From the NCBI RefSeq assembly GCF_003626915.1, contig NZ_CP032570.1, forward strand, positions 868,001 through 932,000: a stretch of 64,000 bases of DNA, given 5' to 3'. Of the stretch, positions 15,977 through 26,042 are shown one piece after another. Each line of letters opens with the position of its first letter. Position 1 is the stretch's first letter. The DNA is from Tsuneonella amylolytica (lineage in GTDB: Bacteria; Pseudomonadota; Alphaproteobacteria; Sphingomonadales; Sphingomonadaceae). The position numbers and the translations under genes were made by a program. Below the pieces are notes generated by a model. The model had not been told where the DNA came from, did not search any database, and worked only from the letters and a program-made list of their open reading frames with translations.

Positions 15977-17032
15977 TTACTCGTCGGCGAAGATCGCGAC
16001 TTCGCTGAGGCCGTCCGACGTCGCGCGTCCGCGGTACATGCCGGGCGTGTTCATCGAGAACACCGGCTTGCCATCGGGCCCCGCGACGATGACCCCGCCG
16101 TCGCCGCCCATCTCGCCCACCTCGGCGATCACGCCGTCGACGATGCCCTGCAGAACCTCGGTCGTCAGCGGGACCGTTTCGGTCTTGCCGTCGACGGTCA
16201 GCTTGCGCGCCGCGCGGACCCGTTCGCAGATCGTGTGGGCGACCGCGGCGCGGATGAAAAACTCGCCCGATCCCGTGGCGCTGACCGCGCAGGCGGCATC
16301 GTCGGCATAGGTGCCCGCGCCGATCACCGGCGAATCGCCGATCCGGCCCCAGCGCTTGCCCGTCATCCCGCCGGTCGAGGTGCCCGCGGCGAGGTGCCCG
16401 TCGGCATCGCGCGCGACCGCGCCGACGGTGCCGAACTTGAACTCCACGTCGAGCGCGGAGAGGTTCTTCGCCTTCAGTTCTTCCAGCTGGCGGCGGCGAT
16501 GGTCGGTCGCGAAGTATGCGGGCGCCACGATCGCAAGGTCATGCTCGCCAGCGAACTGTTCGGCCCCCTTGCCCGACAGCATCACGTGCCGCCCGTCGTC
16601 CATCACGGCCTTCGCCAGCAGAATCGGGTTGCGCACCGTGTGGACCCCCGCGACCGCGCCCGCGCGGCGTCCGTTGCCGTCCATGATCGAGGCGTCGAGT
16701 TCGTTGATGCCGTCCCAGGTGAAGACCGCGCCCTTGCCCGCGTTGAACTTGGGATCGTCCTCCAGCCGGGTGATCGCCGCGGTCACCGCATCGACCGCAC
16801 TGCCGCCGCCCGCCAGCACCGCGCGGCCCGCGTCGAGCGCGGCCTGCAGCGCGGTGCGATAGTCGGCCTGCTGTTCGGGCGTCATCCGGCTGCGTTCGAG
16901 CGTGCCAGCCCCGCCGTGGATGGCGAAGGACCAGCCGGGCGCCGGAGCGGCGGCGGGCGCCGCATCCTGTGCCGGAGCGGCGGTGGTCATGGCGATGGCG
17001 AGGCCGGCAGCGGCGAGGAGGCGCAGGAGCAT
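15977..17032 (-). CDS. Isoaspartyl peptidase / L-asparaginase (Ntn-hydrolase), secreted
   Basis: 351 residues including a signal peptide (about 1-23, ending AAPAQDA). The family hydrolyses isoaspartyl dipeptides and asparagine after autocleavage. The mature start WSFAIHGGAGTLERS is typical, and the autocleavage site is visible as FGTVGAVA, whose Thr would become the nucleophile of the beta chain. GTSTGGMTGKRWGRIGDSP follows, as in the E. coli enzyme. I placed the start at the Met before the signal peptide; the frame stays open far upstream, but there it overlaps the PAP2 gene. Lies 19 bp after that gene, probably in the same transcript. Confidence 0.9.
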   Translation of the reverse strand: MLLRLLAAAGLAIAMTTAAPAQDAAPAAAPAPGWSFAIHGGAGTLERSRMTPEQQADYRTALQAALDAGRAVLAGGGSAVDAVTAAITRLEDDPKFNAGKGAVFTWDGINELDASIMDGNGRRAGAVAGVHTVRNPILLAKAVMDDGRHVMLSGKGAEQFAGEHDLAIVAPAYFATDHRRRQLEELKAKNLSALDVEFKFGTVGAVARDADGHLAAGTSTGGMTGKRWGRIGDSPVIGAGTYADDAACAVSATGSGEFFIRAAVAHTICERVRAARKLTVDGKTETVPLTTEVLQGIVDGVIAEVGEMGGDGGVIVAGPDGKPVFSMNTPGMYRGRATSDGLSEVAIFADE

Positions 17033-17051
17033 GACGCCATGCGTATCGCGC

Positions 17052-17591
17052 TCAGAACGCGAAGTCGACCGTCGCGCCGCCGCCCCCGGAGGCGACCCAC
17101 GGCACGACCGCCATGCGCCGGTCGGCGAGCGGACGGGTGAGGAGCAGGCCCGCCGCCGTCCCGATGGCCGCGCCCGCGGCGACATCGTGCCAGTAATGCT
17201 TGTCGGCCTTGACCCGGGCGACACCGACGAATGTCGCGATCGCGAAGGCCGGTATTCCCTCGCCCGCCCCGCGCCGCTCGTAGATGGAGGCCGCCGCGGC
17301 GAACGAGGCAGCGGTATGGCCCGAAGGGAAGCTGCGGTTGTCGCTGCCGTCGGGCCGGGTCTCGGGGAAAATCTCCTTGAGGCCGGTCGTGACCGCATAT
17401 GACGCGCCCACGGACATGCCGGCCTGGAGCGCGCCGCGGCCGTCGCCGCTCACCGCCGGAACACCGACCGACCATATGCCGAGCGCCGCGGCGCCGACGT
17501 CGCTCGCGACGTCCCAGTCCTTGGTGGAAGCGGCTGCGGGAGAGGCGGCGACAATGGCGGCGGCAGAGGCGGCGAGGATGGCGGTGCGCAT
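17052..17591 (-). CDS. PAP2 family phosphatase, secreted
   Basis: 179 residues with a signal peptide (about 1-22). The PAP2/vanadium haloperoxidase phosphatase motifs are SFPSGHTAASF (His of PSGH) and ARVKADKHYWHDVAAG (Arg, His and Asp of the third motif). The first motif is seen as KEIFPETRPDGSDNRS. It is likely a periplasmic or outer-membrane-associated acid phosphatase or lipid phosphatase; the substrate cannot be inferred. First gene of a minus-strand pair with the isoaspartyl peptidase. Confidence 0.85.
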   Translation of the reverse strand: MRTAILAASAAAIVAASPAAASTKDWDVASDVGAAALGIWSVGVPAVSGDGRGALQAGMSVGASYAVTTGLKEIFPETRPDGSDNRSFPSGHTAASFAAAASIYERRGAGEGIPAFAIATFVGVARVKADKHYWHDVAAGAAIGTAAGLLLTRPLADRRMAVVPWVASGGGGATVDFAF

Positions 17592-17726
17592 GCCGCTTTC
17601 TAGGATATGTCGCCGGCGCTGGAAATCGAAATGCGGCTGGACGAGAGACGGCGATGCCCGTGCGGGGACCGAATGGGGAATACGCGCCGTCTTCCCTGCC
17701 GCGACGACAGCGAATAGAGGCGCCGG

Positions 17727-18263
17727 GTGAGCATTCTCCTGCGCCCCGCGACTCCCGACGATGTAACCGAACTTGTCGGCGTCGGCCGGCAGACCTTCAT
17801 CGACGCCTTCGCGCACCTCTATTCCGAAAGCGACCTTGCGGCGTTTCTCGACAACTGGCGCTCGCCCGAACGGATCGCGGCGAACATCGCCGCTCCCGAT
17901 ACGCGGGTGACCGTGGCGACCGGTGCGGACGGGGCGATCGTCGCCTATTGTACGACCGTGTTCGGCAAGGGGTTCGACGAACGGCCCGAGCCCCGCCCCG
18001 AGCATCCCGCCTTTCTCAGCCAGCTCTACTGCCTCGGCTCCGAAACCGGGCGCGGCACCGGCGCGGCGCTGATCGAGGACTGCCTTGCCGAAGCGCGCCA
18101 TCGCGGCTGCGACGCGGTGCAGCTGTCGGTGTGGGCCGAAAACTACGGCGCGCAGCGGTTCTACGCCCGCTATGGCTTCGCCAAGGTCGCCGACATCGAC
18201 TTCTGGGTCGGCGACCACCGCGACGACGAATTCCTGCTGGAATTGCCGCTTACCGCAGCCTGA
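17727..18263 (+). CDS. GNAT family N-acetyltransferase
   Basis: 178 residues from a GTG preceded by AGAGG. The acetyl-CoA-binding signature appears as GSETGRGTGAALIEDCLAEA (about 108-127), followed by the usual C-terminal AENYGAQRFYARYGF. Resembles small-molecule or protein acetyltransferases of the RimI-like type; substrate unknown. Divergent from the PAP2 gene. Confidence 0.85.
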   Translation: MSILLRPATPDDVTELVGVGRQTFIDAFAHLYSESDLAAFLDNWRSPERIAANIAAPDTRVTVATGADGAIVAYCTTVFGKGFDERPEPRPEHPAFLSQLYCLGSETGRGTGAALIEDCLAEARHRGCDAVQLSVWAENYGAQRFYARYGFAKVADIDFWVGDHRDDEFLLELPLTAA

Positions 18264-18372
18264 GCGCGCGTTTCGACGAGCGGCCGATGCCGGGCGACCG
18301 GGGCGGACCGCATGCGCTTGCCGCATGGCGTGAAACGGCGCACATCGCCCGCACATTCCCGGGAGGAAACCG

Positions 18373-20187
18373 ATGCACAAGACCATCGCCGCACTGTTGC
18401 TCGCCGCCGCGCCGCTCGCCTTCGCGCCCCTCGCTGCCAGAGATGCCGCACAGGACTCCACCGCTACCGCATCCGCAGGCGCCCCCGCCCAGCCCGCCTG
18501 GGTCGCGCGCAGCAACGCCTACACCCAGCAGGTGATCGACCTGCAGGCCCGGTTCTTCCCCGAAGGTGCCTCGTCAAGCGGGTACGAGCAGTACGACGGC
18601 CTCGTCCGCGACCTCGGGCCCGGGATCAACGACCGCTACGCCGCCGCGATCGAGGCGAAACTCGCCGAGCTGCGCGCCGCACTGGCGAGCGAGAGCGATC
18701 CCAACGTGAAGCAGGACCTGGAAATCCTGATCGGCTCGCTCGACCGCGACCTGCGCGGGGTGCGGCTGGGCCAGAAGCTGACGATCGACTGGTACAATAC
18801 GCCGCAAAGCATCTACGGCGGCATCCAGTCGCTGCTCGACGATCAGACCGCGCCCGCGCGGCGCGGCAAGGCGCTCGAACTGCTGCAGCGCTACACCGGC
18901 ACATATCCCGGCACCACGCCGCTTACCGACCTGGCGAAGGCGCGCTTTGCCGAAAGCGTCGGCGACGGCCGGATCGGCCCGTTCCGCACCGAGGTGAGCG
19001 AGGCGGTCGCCAAGTACCCGACTTTCGCCCGGGGCATCCGCGACCTGTTCGCGAAGTACGACATCGAGGGCCCCGCCGCCGCCAGGGCACTGGCCGCGAT
19101 GGACCGGCAGTTCGCCGATTACGGCAGGTGGACCACCACCACCGTCTTGCCGGTCGCGCGCACCGAGGCGAAGCTGCCGCCCGAACTCTATGCCCTCAAT
19201 CTCGAATACGTCGGCATCGACATGGCCCCGCTCGACGCGGCGAGCCAGGCGCGGCGCGGCTTCTACGAGATCCGCTCGCAGATGAAGGCGCTCGCGCCCG
19301 AGGTGGCGGCGAAGCTCGGCATGGCGCCCACGACCGACTATGTCGCGGTGATCGCCGAACTCAAGAAGCAGACGATCCCAAACGACAAAATTGAGGCGTT
19401 CTACCGCGACATCAACCGCCAGCTGGAAGACAAGGCGCGCGCCGCCGGCGTGGTCGACATCCCCGATTACGAATTGCAGATGCGGCTCGCCAGCCCGGCC
19501 GAATCGGCTGCCCAGCCGGCGCCGCACATGCTGCCCCCGCGGCTCGTCGGCAACACCGGCGAGCGCGGCACGTTCGTGCTGACGACCGGCGACCCCAGCG
19601 CGGGCGCGGATGCGGCCGCTTACGACGACTTCAACCACCCCGCCGCCGCCTGGACGCTGAGCGCGCACGAGGCGCGGCCCGGGCACGAGCTGCAGTTCGC
19701 CGCACTGGTCGAACAGGGCGTCAGCCTGGCGAGGCTGCTCTACGCCTTCAACAGCGTGAACGTGGAAGGCTGGGCTCTTTATGCCGAGGCCGAGATGCTG
19801 CCGCTGGAGCCGCCCGAAGGGCAAATGATCGCGCTGCAGTTCCAAATGCTGCGGGCCGCGCGCGCGTTTCTCGATCCGATGCTCAACCTGGGTCTCATCG
19901 ACCGCGCCGAGGGCGAGCGCATACTGCGCCAGGAGGCCGGGTTCTCCGCGCCGATGACCAAGCAGGAACTCGACCGCTACACCTTCCGCAGCCCCGGGCA
20001 GGCGGGGGCGTACTACTACGGCTATCGCAAGCTCATCGACCTGAGGATGGAAACCGAGATCGCGCTGGGCGACAGGTTCGACCAGAAGGCGTTCAACGAC
20101 TTCCTGCTGAGCCAGGGGATCATCCCGCTCGAACTGATCGCCAGGGCGGTGCGCGAGGAGTTCATCCCCGCGCAGCGCGCGCGGTAA
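18373..20187 (+). CDS. DUF885 family secreted protein (predicted metallopeptidase-like)
   Basis: 604 residues with a signal peptide (about 1-22) and a strong ribosome-binding site (GGGAGGAAA). The conserved DUF885 core contains LSAHEARPGHELQ, a HExxxxH-like zinc motif, and downstream NSVNVEGWALYAE, whose Glu could be a third ligand. The overall arrangement recalls gluzincin peptidases. Sphingomonads often carry several paralogues; activity is mostly uncharacterised. The N-terminal 200 residues are helical. Confidence 0.83.
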   Translation: MHKTIAALLLAAAPLAFAPLAARDAAQDSTATASAGAPAQPAWVARSNAYTQQVIDLQARFFPEGASSSGYEQYDGLVRDLGPGINDRYAAAIEAKLAELRAALASESDPNVKQDLEILIGSLDRDLRGVRLGQKLTIDWYNTPQSIYGGIQSLLDDQTAPARRGKALELLQRYTGTYPGTTPLTDLAKARFAESVGDGRIGPFRTEVSEAVAKYPTFARGIRDLFAKYDIEGPAAARALAAMDRQFADYGRWTTTTVLPVARTEAKLPPELYALNLEYVGIDMAPLDAASQARRGFYEIRSQMKALAPEVAAKLGMAPTTDYVAVIAELKKQTIPNDKIEAFYRDINRQLEDKARAAGVVDIPDYELQMRLASPAESAAQPAPHMLPPRLVGNTGERGTFVLTTGDPSAGADAAAYDDFNHPAAAWTLSAHEARPGHELQFAALVEQGVSLARLLYAFNSVNVEGWALYAEAEMLPLEPPEGQMIALQFQMLRAARAFLDPMLNLGLIDRAEGERILRQEAGFSAPMTKQELDRYTFRSPGQAGAYYYGYRKLIDLRMETEIALGDRFDQKAFNDFLLSQGIIPLELIARAVREEFIPAQRAR

Positions 20188-20194
20188 GGGTGGG

Positions 20195-21217
20195 TTAGAG
20201 CCATCTCCAGCGGCGAAACAGCAACAGTGTCAGCAGACCGATGCCGAGACACAGGCCGCTCACGAACCAGAAGCCGAACGGATGGCCGGCAATATCGGCC
20301 CATGGCATACCGCCGACGTTGATTCCAAATAAACCGACCAGGAAGGACAGCGGCAGAAAGACGGTCGCGACCAGGGTGAGGCGGCGGTTGGTCTTTTCCG
20401 CCAGCGCCAGCGAGCGACTGCGCAATTCGTCCATCAGCACGACTGCGCTTTCCTTGCTGACGTCGATGTCGTCGAGAAATCGGCGCAGGAGCGCGATGGT
20501 TTCGCCGATCTCCCGCCGGTCGTGTCCTTCGAACCAGCCGGGCGCATCGCGGCTGATGGCTTCCAGTGCGACGTGCTGCGGCCCCATGTGACGCTGCAGC
20601 GCGAGACAGTTACGGCGAATGACAGCGATCTCGGCGAGCAGCGGTTCGCTGTCTTCCCGTTCGAAATCGAGATCTTCCATGCGATTGATCTCGTCGTTCA
20701 TGTCGACGATCGCGGCATTCATGCGTTCGACGAGGTGTTCGGTCAGCTGCGTCACGAGCGCGCCCGCATCGACCGGACCCTTGCCCGCGTCGATTTCCCT
20801 CAGGGTATCGCGCGGGGTCTGCAGCGGCAGGCGGCGCAGGGTGACGAGCCGCGCGCCGTCGCTCCACAATTGCATCGAGACCATGTCCTCGGGCTCGGCC
20901 CCGGGATTGAAGTTGATGCCCCGCAGCGTCGCCACGAGGTTCTCGCCGTCGCGAAAGGCGCGCGGGCGGGTCGCCTCGCCGGTCAGCAGCTCGGCGGTCG
21001 ATTCGGGAATTCCGAACTCGCTCTCGAGCCATTCCTGCACGCCGTCGGCGGTGCGGCACACGTGAAGCCACAGCACCTCGCCCGGGTGGGCCGGCTGCCA
21101 GCCCTGCGCCTGTTCCCAGCCGATCGGCCGCCCGCCGCCGCGCCCGTCGAGCACGCGCCCGAACAGCAGCGGCCCGCCTGCGGAAACGTCGTCGGTGGGG
21201 TCGCGCGTGATGGTCAT
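20195..21217 (-). CDS. CorA/ZntB family divalent-cation transporter
   Basis: 340 residues. A large cytoplasmic N-terminal domain ends in a long helix. Two C-terminal membrane helices (about 275-298 and 312-332) are separated by GINVGGMPW, the GMN/GIN signature loop that forms the ion selectivity filter. GIN rather than GMN, with a short loop, fits ZntB-type (zinc) better than CorA (magnesium), so zinc export or uptake is favoured. The gene converges on the DUF885 gene. Confidence 0.87.
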   Translation of the reverse strand: MTITRDPTDDVSAGGPLLFGRVLDGRGGGRPIGWEQAQGWQPAHPGEVLWLHVCRTADGVQEWLESEFGIPESTAELLTGEATRPRAFRDGENLVATLRGINFNPGAEPEDMVSMQLWSDGARLVTLRRLPLQTPRDTLREIDAGKGPVDAGALVTQLTEHLVERMNAAIVDMNDEINRMEDLDFEREDSEPLLAEIAVIRRNCLALQRHMGPQHVALEAISRDAPGWFEGHDRREIGETIALLRRFLDDIDVSKESAVVLMDELRSRSLALAEKTNRRLTLVATVFLPLSFLVGLFGINVGGMPWADIAGHPFGFWFVSGLCLGIGLLTLLLFRRWRWL

Positions 21218-21287
21218 CGCCGCCCTTTGCCGTATCGCGCGGGCGCTGTCATTGCCCCTTCATCGCGCACGGACTATATCGCAGGTC

Positions 21288-22433
21288 ATGTCCTCGATAC
21301 GCCCGTGGCGCGACATCGCCCGCCGCCAGTCCCGCCAGATCATGGTCGGCTCCGTTCCAGTCGGCGGCGACGCGCCGATCAGCGTGCAGACGATGACCAA
21401 CACCCCGACGGAAGACGTCGGCGCGACGATCGATCAGATCCGCCGCTGCGAGGATGCCGGGGCGGACATCATTCGCGTGAGCTGCCCCACCGCAGAGAGC
21501 ACCGCGCGCTTCGACGAGATCACCCGCGCCGCGAAAGTGCCGATCGTCGCCGACATCCATTTCCACTATAAGCGCGCGCTCGAGGCGGCCGACAAGGGCG
21601 CTGCGTGCCTGCGCATCAACCCCGGAAACATCGGCTCGAGCGAGCGGGTGGCCGAGGTCGTCCGCGCCGCCAAGGCCAACGGCTGCGCCATCCGCATCGG
21701 CGTCAACGCCGGCAGCCTGGAAAAGGATTTGCTGGAAAAATACGGCGAGCCATGCCCCGAGGCTCTGGTCGAAAGCGCGCTCGATCATATCAAGCTTCTG
21801 CAGGACCACGATTTCCACGAGTTCAAGGTGGCGGTGAAGGCGAGCGACGTGTTCCTCGCGGTCGCGGCCTACATGCAGCTGGCCGAGACGGTCGACTGCC
21901 CGCTGCACCTCGGCATCACCGAGGCAGGCGGCCTGATCGGCGGCACGGTGAAATCCTCGATCGGCATCGGCAATCTGCTGTGGGCGGGCATCGGTGACAC
22001 GATCCGCGTCTCGCTGAGCGCCGAGCCCGAGCAGGAGGTCAAGGTCGGCTTCGAGATCCTGAAGGCGCTCGGCCTGCGCACCCGCGGGGTCCGCATCGTG
22101 TCGTGCCCCAGTTGCAGTAGGCAGGGCTTCGACGTGATCCGCACGGTCGAGGCGCTGGAGAAGCGGCTCGAACACATCAAGACGCCGATGAGCCTCTCGG
22201 TCCTCGGCTGCGTAGTCAACGGCCCCGGCGAGGCGCGCGAAACCGACATCGGCCTCACCGGCGGCGGCGCTGGCAAGCACATGGTGTACCTGTCGGGCGT
22301 GACCGACCACCACGTGCAGTCCGCCGACATGCTCGACCACATCGTCGGCCTGGTCGAGGCGAAGGCCGCCGAGATCGAGGCCGGCATGAGCGATGCCGGC
22401 GACGCGGACGAAGTGGCCGTAGCCGCCGAATGA
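21288..22433 (+). CDS. ispG: 4-hydroxy-3-methylbut-2-en-1-yl diphosphate synthase
   Basis: 381 residues. The iron-sulfur enzyme of the MEP isoprenoid pathway that makes HMBPP from methylerythritol cyclodiphosphate. The TIM-barrel begins [19 protein letters not shown]. The [4Fe-4S] ligands are the two Cys of SCPSCSRQG and the Cys of [11 protein letters not shown], with the Glu of GPGE also conserved. The ATG at 21288 matches the usual length; the frame is open 31 codons further upstream. It feeds carotenoid and hence retinal synthesis. Overlaps the next gene by 4 bases. Confidence 0.95.
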   Translation: MSSIRPWRDIARRQSRQIMVGSVPVGGDAPISVQTMTNTPTEDVGATIDQIRRCEDAGADIIRVSCPTAESTARFDEITRAAKVPIVADIHFHYKRALEAADKGAACLRINPGNIGSSERVAEVVRAAKANGCAIRIGVNAGSLEKDLLEKYGEPCPEALVESALDHIKLLQDHDFHEFKVAVKASDVFLAVAAYMQLAETVDCPLHLGITEAGGLIGGTVKSSIGIGNLLWAGIGDTIRVSLSAEPEQEVKVGFEILKALGLRTRGVRIVSCPSCSRQGFDVIRTVEALEKRLEHIKTPMSLSVLGCVVNGPGEARETDIGLTGGGAGKHMVYLSGVTDHHVQSADMLDHIVGLVEAKAAEIEAGMSDAGDADEVAVAAE

Positions 22434-23158
22434 TCGGCGCGTTCTTTCGCCGCATCTGGGAAACCCTACGCGACGGCGTGCGCCTGTGGTGGCTCGCGCC
22501 GCTCATCCCGCTGATCTCCGCAGTCCCGGAATTCGCGCAGCACGTCGCCGAGGTGAACCTCGGCATGTTCGCGAGCAAGGAGGCTTTTCGCGAACTGGCT
22601 AACGACCCCGCGCGCTGGAGCTACGGCTATTTCAAGATCGCAGGGCTGGTGCTGGCGATGTTCGCCGCGGCCCGGTTCTGGGCGGTCGGCAAGCGCTGGT
22701 GGGACCCTAGGACCATTGCCTGGCGCCCGTTCCTGATCGGCCTGGCGCTCAATGTGCTGGTCACCGTGGCCCTCCTTCCGCTGGAAGGCACGTTCGACGG
22801 CGTCGCATTCCAGATCGTCACCGTCGTTCTTACGGTCGCGACCCTGCCGTTGTTCGTGCTGATGTTCGGCGGCCTGTTCGGCGACCGCGAGGCGACGCTG
22901 GCCCGGGCCTATCGCTCCGGATGGTCGCGGGCGATCATGATCGGCATCCTGTTCTTCGGAGTGATGCTTGGCCTGCAGCCGCTCCACCAGTTCAATCATA
23001 CGCTCGCGATTGGCGAGTCGGCGGTCATCGTGTGGGGGCTGATGATCTGGGATTCGATACTCGTAGGCACGATGGCCGCTCTCGCCGGGACGGCGTTCCA
23101 CCACGGCTACGAACCGCTGCGCCGCGACGCAGGCGATCCCGCATCGGCGGCAGCCTGA
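22430..23158 (+). CDS. Integral membrane protein of unknown function
   Basis: 242 residues with six or so hydrophobic segments (about 20-35, 65-85, 98-120, 125-150, 170-185, 200-220). Starts at the ATGA overlap with ispG and ends one base into the next gene, so the three are translationally coupled. I recognise no family with certainty. Confidence 0.75.
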   Translation: MIGAFFRRIWETLRDGVRLWWLAPLIPLISAVPEFAQHVAEVNLGMFASKEAFRELANDPARWSYGYFKIAGLVLAMFAAARFWAVGKRWWDPRTIAWRPFLIGLALNVLVTVALLPLEGTFDGVAFQIVTVVLTVATLPLFVLMFGGLFGDREATLARAYRSGWSRAIMIGILFFGVMLGLQPLHQFNHTLAIGESAVIVWGLMIWDSILVGTMAALAGTAFHHGYEPLRRDAGDPASAAA

Positions 23159-23670
23159 TGCGCATCGCCGTACCCCTGCTGCTCGCGCTATCGGCGCTGC
23201 CGATCGCCGGCTGCGCGACGGCCGGTACCGCACCAGCGACGGCGCGGCCCGACGCGAAGTTGTTCGATCCCGCCGCCGATGCCGGGGCGCAGGTCGCCGC
23301 CGCGCGCGAGCGGTCGACCGTATCGGGCAAGCCCCTGCTGCTGGTCCTCGGCGCGAACTGGTGCCACGACAGCACCGCGCTCGCCGGCTGGCTCGAGACG
23401 CCGCGATTCCGCCAGCTGGTCGCCGACGGGTTCGAGCTCGTGTTCGTCGACGTCGGCAGCCCGCAGACCGGCGAAGCGCGCAACCAGAATATCGCGCGAC
23501 GGTTCGGGATCGACCGGATGAAGTCCACTCCCGCGCTCGTGGTGGTCTCGCCGCAAGGTCAGGTGCTCAACGCACGAACCGCCACGACCTGGGGCAACGC
23601 CGCCAGCCGCAGTGAGGATGCGATCTACCGCGAAATCGCGTCCTACGCGCCGCGTTCACGCGCCGGATAG
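23158..23670 (+). CDS. Thioredoxin-like lipoprotein with altered active site
   Basis: 170 residues. The signal ends at a lipobox (LPIAGC, Cys19), so it should be lipid-anchored in the periplasm. The domain has the thioredoxin pattern LLLVLGANWCHDS and a later cis-Pro segment (MKSTPALVVV). Where CxxC is expected it reads WCHDS: the first Cys is present, the second replaced by Ser. That suggests a monothiol role (isomerase, peroxidase-like or redox-inactive scaffold) rather than a disulfide reductase. Start and previous stop overlap by one base (TGATG). Confidence 0.78.
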   Translation: MRIAVPLLLALSALPIAGCATAGTAPATARPDAKLFDPAADAGAQVAAARERSTVSGKPLLLVLGANWCHDSTALAGWLETPRFRQLVADGFELVFVDVGSPQTGEARNQNIARRFGIDRMKSTPALVVVSPQGQVLNARTATTWGNAASRSEDAIYREIASYAPRSRAG

Positions 23671-23694
23671 GGGCGGGCGTGCTAAGGTGAAGCC

Positions 23695-24435
23695 ATGAAG
23701 CGGCGCGACATCCTCAAGGGCACCCTGGCCGCCGGCGCCGCGCTGGCCGCGCCGGGCCATGCGCAGGTCCCCGGCCACGTCGGCCGCCCCGGCCCGGTCC
23801 CGGCGATGCCCAACCCGCTCGGCAAGCGCGACCGGCGGCTGTTCGCCATCGCGCACGAGCAGTTGCAAAAGCACACCGCCCCCTTGTGGGAACGCGACAT
23901 GGTCGGCGTGCTCGATTTCGGTCTGCGTTCGAGCGAGCCGCGGTATCACTTCTGCAATTTCGAAACCGGCACCGTCGACAGCTACCGCGTGGCGCATGGG
24001 CAGGGTTCGGATCCCGAGCACGACGGGTGGCTCAACTGGTTCTCCAACGTCCCCGAATCGTGGTGCACCAGCAAGGGCGCCTACATGACGTTCGGCTGGT
24101 ACACCGGGCGCTACGGCACCTCGATCCGGCTGGAGGGGCTTGATCCGACCAACTCGAACGCGCTCGACCGGGCGATCGTGATGCACCGGGCCGACTACTG
24201 CGAGCCCGAGCACCTCGCCCGCTGGGGCCGGCTGGGCCGCTCCAACGGCTGCTTCGCGATGAGCGACGCGGATTTCAAACTCGCGCTGCTGCGCATGGCG
24301 GGCGGCCGCCTGATCTATGCCGAGAAGCTGGGCATCGGCGCGGACGGCGAAACGGTGAGCGAAACGCCGAAGGACTTGCGGCTACTGCTACCCGAAGGCC
24401 AGCCGCAGCCCGCCCCGAACCCGGGCGTCTACTAG
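23695..24435 (+). CDS. Murein L,D-transpeptidase catalytic domain protein (YkuD_2 type)
   Basis: 246 residues with a twin-Arg-like signal (MKRRDILKG, then a hydrophobic Ala stretch). The catalytic segment GRSNGCFAMSD supplies the nucleophilic Cys, with a His upstream in IVMHRADYC. This subgroup, common in alphaproteobacteria and Bacteroidetes, is assigned to peptidoglycan 3-3 cross-linking or carboxypeptidase chemistry by similarity only. Convergent with a second, unrelated-type L,D-transpeptidase gene 57 bp away. Confidence 0.82.
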   Translation: MKRRDILKGTLAAGAALAAPGHAQVPGHVGRPGPVPAMPNPLGKRDRRLFAIAHEQLQKHTAPLWERDMVGVLDFGLRSSEPRYHFCNFETGTVDSYRVAHGQGSDPEHDGWLNWFSNVPESWCTSKGAYMTFGWYTGRYGTSIRLEGLDPTNSNALDRAIVMHRADYCEPEHLARWGRLGRSNGCFAMSDADFKLALLRMAGGRLIYAEKLGIGADGETVSETPKDLRLLLPEGQPQPAPNPGVY

Positions 24436-24492
24436 CCGGCAATACGGTCCGGCGTCCTCCGGCCGAAACCGGAGAGACGCCGGCTATCCCCC

Positions 24493-25926
24493 TTACGTCG
24501 TCTGCAGATCGTCCACGATCTCGACCGCTTCTTCGCTCGTCTTGCGGGCGCGGTCGGCCTGGCGGGGCTTGTCGAAGCTGGCGAGGACCGGCGCGTCGCG
24601 GCCGTAGATGTCGTTGAACTGGCGCAGCTTGCCGTCGATGTCGCGGCCCATCGTGAAATACGTGATGTAGACCGGCATCGATTTCTGGATCGGCACGCGG
24701 GTGTACTTGCCGCTGGTGCTGATCGCGACCGCCTCGTCGGCGGCGGCTTTCCGGGTTTCGGGCGTGTCGGCGAGGTTGCCGAGGATCGCCATCGTGATCG
24801 CCAGTTCCTGCGCGCGCTCCACGCGGACGCAGCCGTGGCTGAGGGCGCGAGCCTCTGCATTGAAAAGGCCGCGGCTCGGCGTGTCGTGGAGGAAGATCGC
24901 GTGCGGATTGGGCATGTCGAGCTTCATCAGGCCGAGCGAGTTGTTCGCGCCCGGCTGCTGCACGACGGTGACGAAGCCGCTGTCCTTGTCCTTCCAGCCC
25001 TTGTAGCCGGCGGCCTTGGCCCAACCGGGGTTGCCCAGGACTTTCGCACCCAGGCCTTCGCCCTTCACGATCGACTGCGGCACGGTCCAGGTCGGATTGA
25101 AGACCACGCCCTCGACCTCTTCGGCCAGCTGCGGGGTCGCGGTGCGGCCCGGCTTGCCGACGATGGTCTTGTAGGTGCTGATGATCTTGTCGTTCACCGT
25201 CAGGCGGAGCTGATACTCCGGCACGTTGGTGATGAGGTACTGGCGGCCGAGGTCCTTCGCCAGCCAGCGCCAGCGGTCCATGTTGGCACGGATGAGCTTG
25301 CGGGTGGCGGGCGACGTCGTTTTGGCGAGTTCGGCCTTCAGCACCGCGTAGTCGGGGTGATCGGGGGCGAGCGCCATGAGGCTGGCGGCGACCGAATGCC
25401 TAGCCAGCGCCTCGGCCATGATGTCGCCGGTGCGGTAGCGGTCGGGATCGGGGTCGACGACGAACCACTGCTTGCGGTCGTCCATCGGGGTGCGCCCGTC
25501 GCGCATGTCCTCGACCAGCCAGGCGAAGCTGCGGCTGGCGGCCTGATTCAGCGCGTCGCCCGGCCCCGCGGCGATGGCGGCGTCGAGTTCCGCCGGCTTG
25601 TAGTCCTTGGGATCGAGGCCTTCCGCGCCGATGGAGGCGATGACGCCGGCCAGCGCCTTGGCATCGGCCAGCGACCACACCTGCACCGCGGGCGCGATCG
25701 GCTGGACCATCGGGGTCGCCTCGGCGCGCTTGGCCATCGCGTCGATCGAGGCGGCGACATTGTCCTGCGCGTGTGGCGGGGCCGTGGCCGGTTTCGGGGT
25801 CGGCTTCGATTCGGCCGGCAGCAAGCTCTGCGGCGCGGCAAATGCCATGCCGGGGATCGCCGTCAGCGCCGCGGCGCCCATCAACCCGCCAGCCAGCAAC
25901 GCGCGCCTGTAACCCGTCTTCACCAC
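24493..25926 (-). CDS. L,D-transpeptidase family protein (YcbB/LdtD-like)
   Basis: About 477 residues. After a basic signal peptide (VKTGYRRALLAGG..), a Pro/Ala-rich linker leads to a scaffold domain and the YkuD catalytic domain. The active site is SHGCVRVERA, with IFLHDTPSRGLFN upstream, as in YcbB/LdtD enzymes that form 3-3 cross-links in peptidoglycan. The start is a GTG (25926, or the next codon 25923) with GAAGGGG before it. The longer open frame upstream would put extra residues before the signal peptide and overlap the divergent transporter. Confidence 0.87.
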   Translation of the reverse strand: MVKTGYRRALLAGGLMGAAALTAIPGMAFAAPQSLLPAESKPTPKPATAPPHAQDNVAASIDAMAKRAEATPMVQPIAPAVQVWSLADAKALAGVIASIGAEGLDPKDYKPAELDAAIAAGPGDALNQAASRSFAWLVEDMRDGRTPMDDRKQWFVVDPDPDRYRTGDIMAEALARHSVAASLMALAPDHPDYAVLKAELAKTTSPATRKLIRANMDRWRWLAKDLGRQYLITNVPEYQLRLTVNDKIISTYKTIVGKPGRTATPQLAEEVEGVVFNPTWTVPQSIVKGEGLGAKVLGNPGWAKAAGYKGWKDKDSGFVTVVQQPGANNSLGLMKLDMPNPHAIFLHDTPSRGLFNAEARALSHGCVRVERAQELAITMAILGNLADTPETRKAAADEAVAISTSGKYTRVPIQKSMPVYITYFTMGRDIDGKLRQFNDIYGRDAPVLASFDKPRQADRARKTSEEAVEIVDDLQTT

Positions 25927-26042
25927 ATCGACCCCTTCGGTAATTTCAATCGTCCGGTCGGCGCGATCATAGCGCCGACACCCCCCGCCCTTCAACGGGT
26001 GCGGCTGAAGCTCGGCTGAATCCGCCTTGACCGGTGGCCCGA

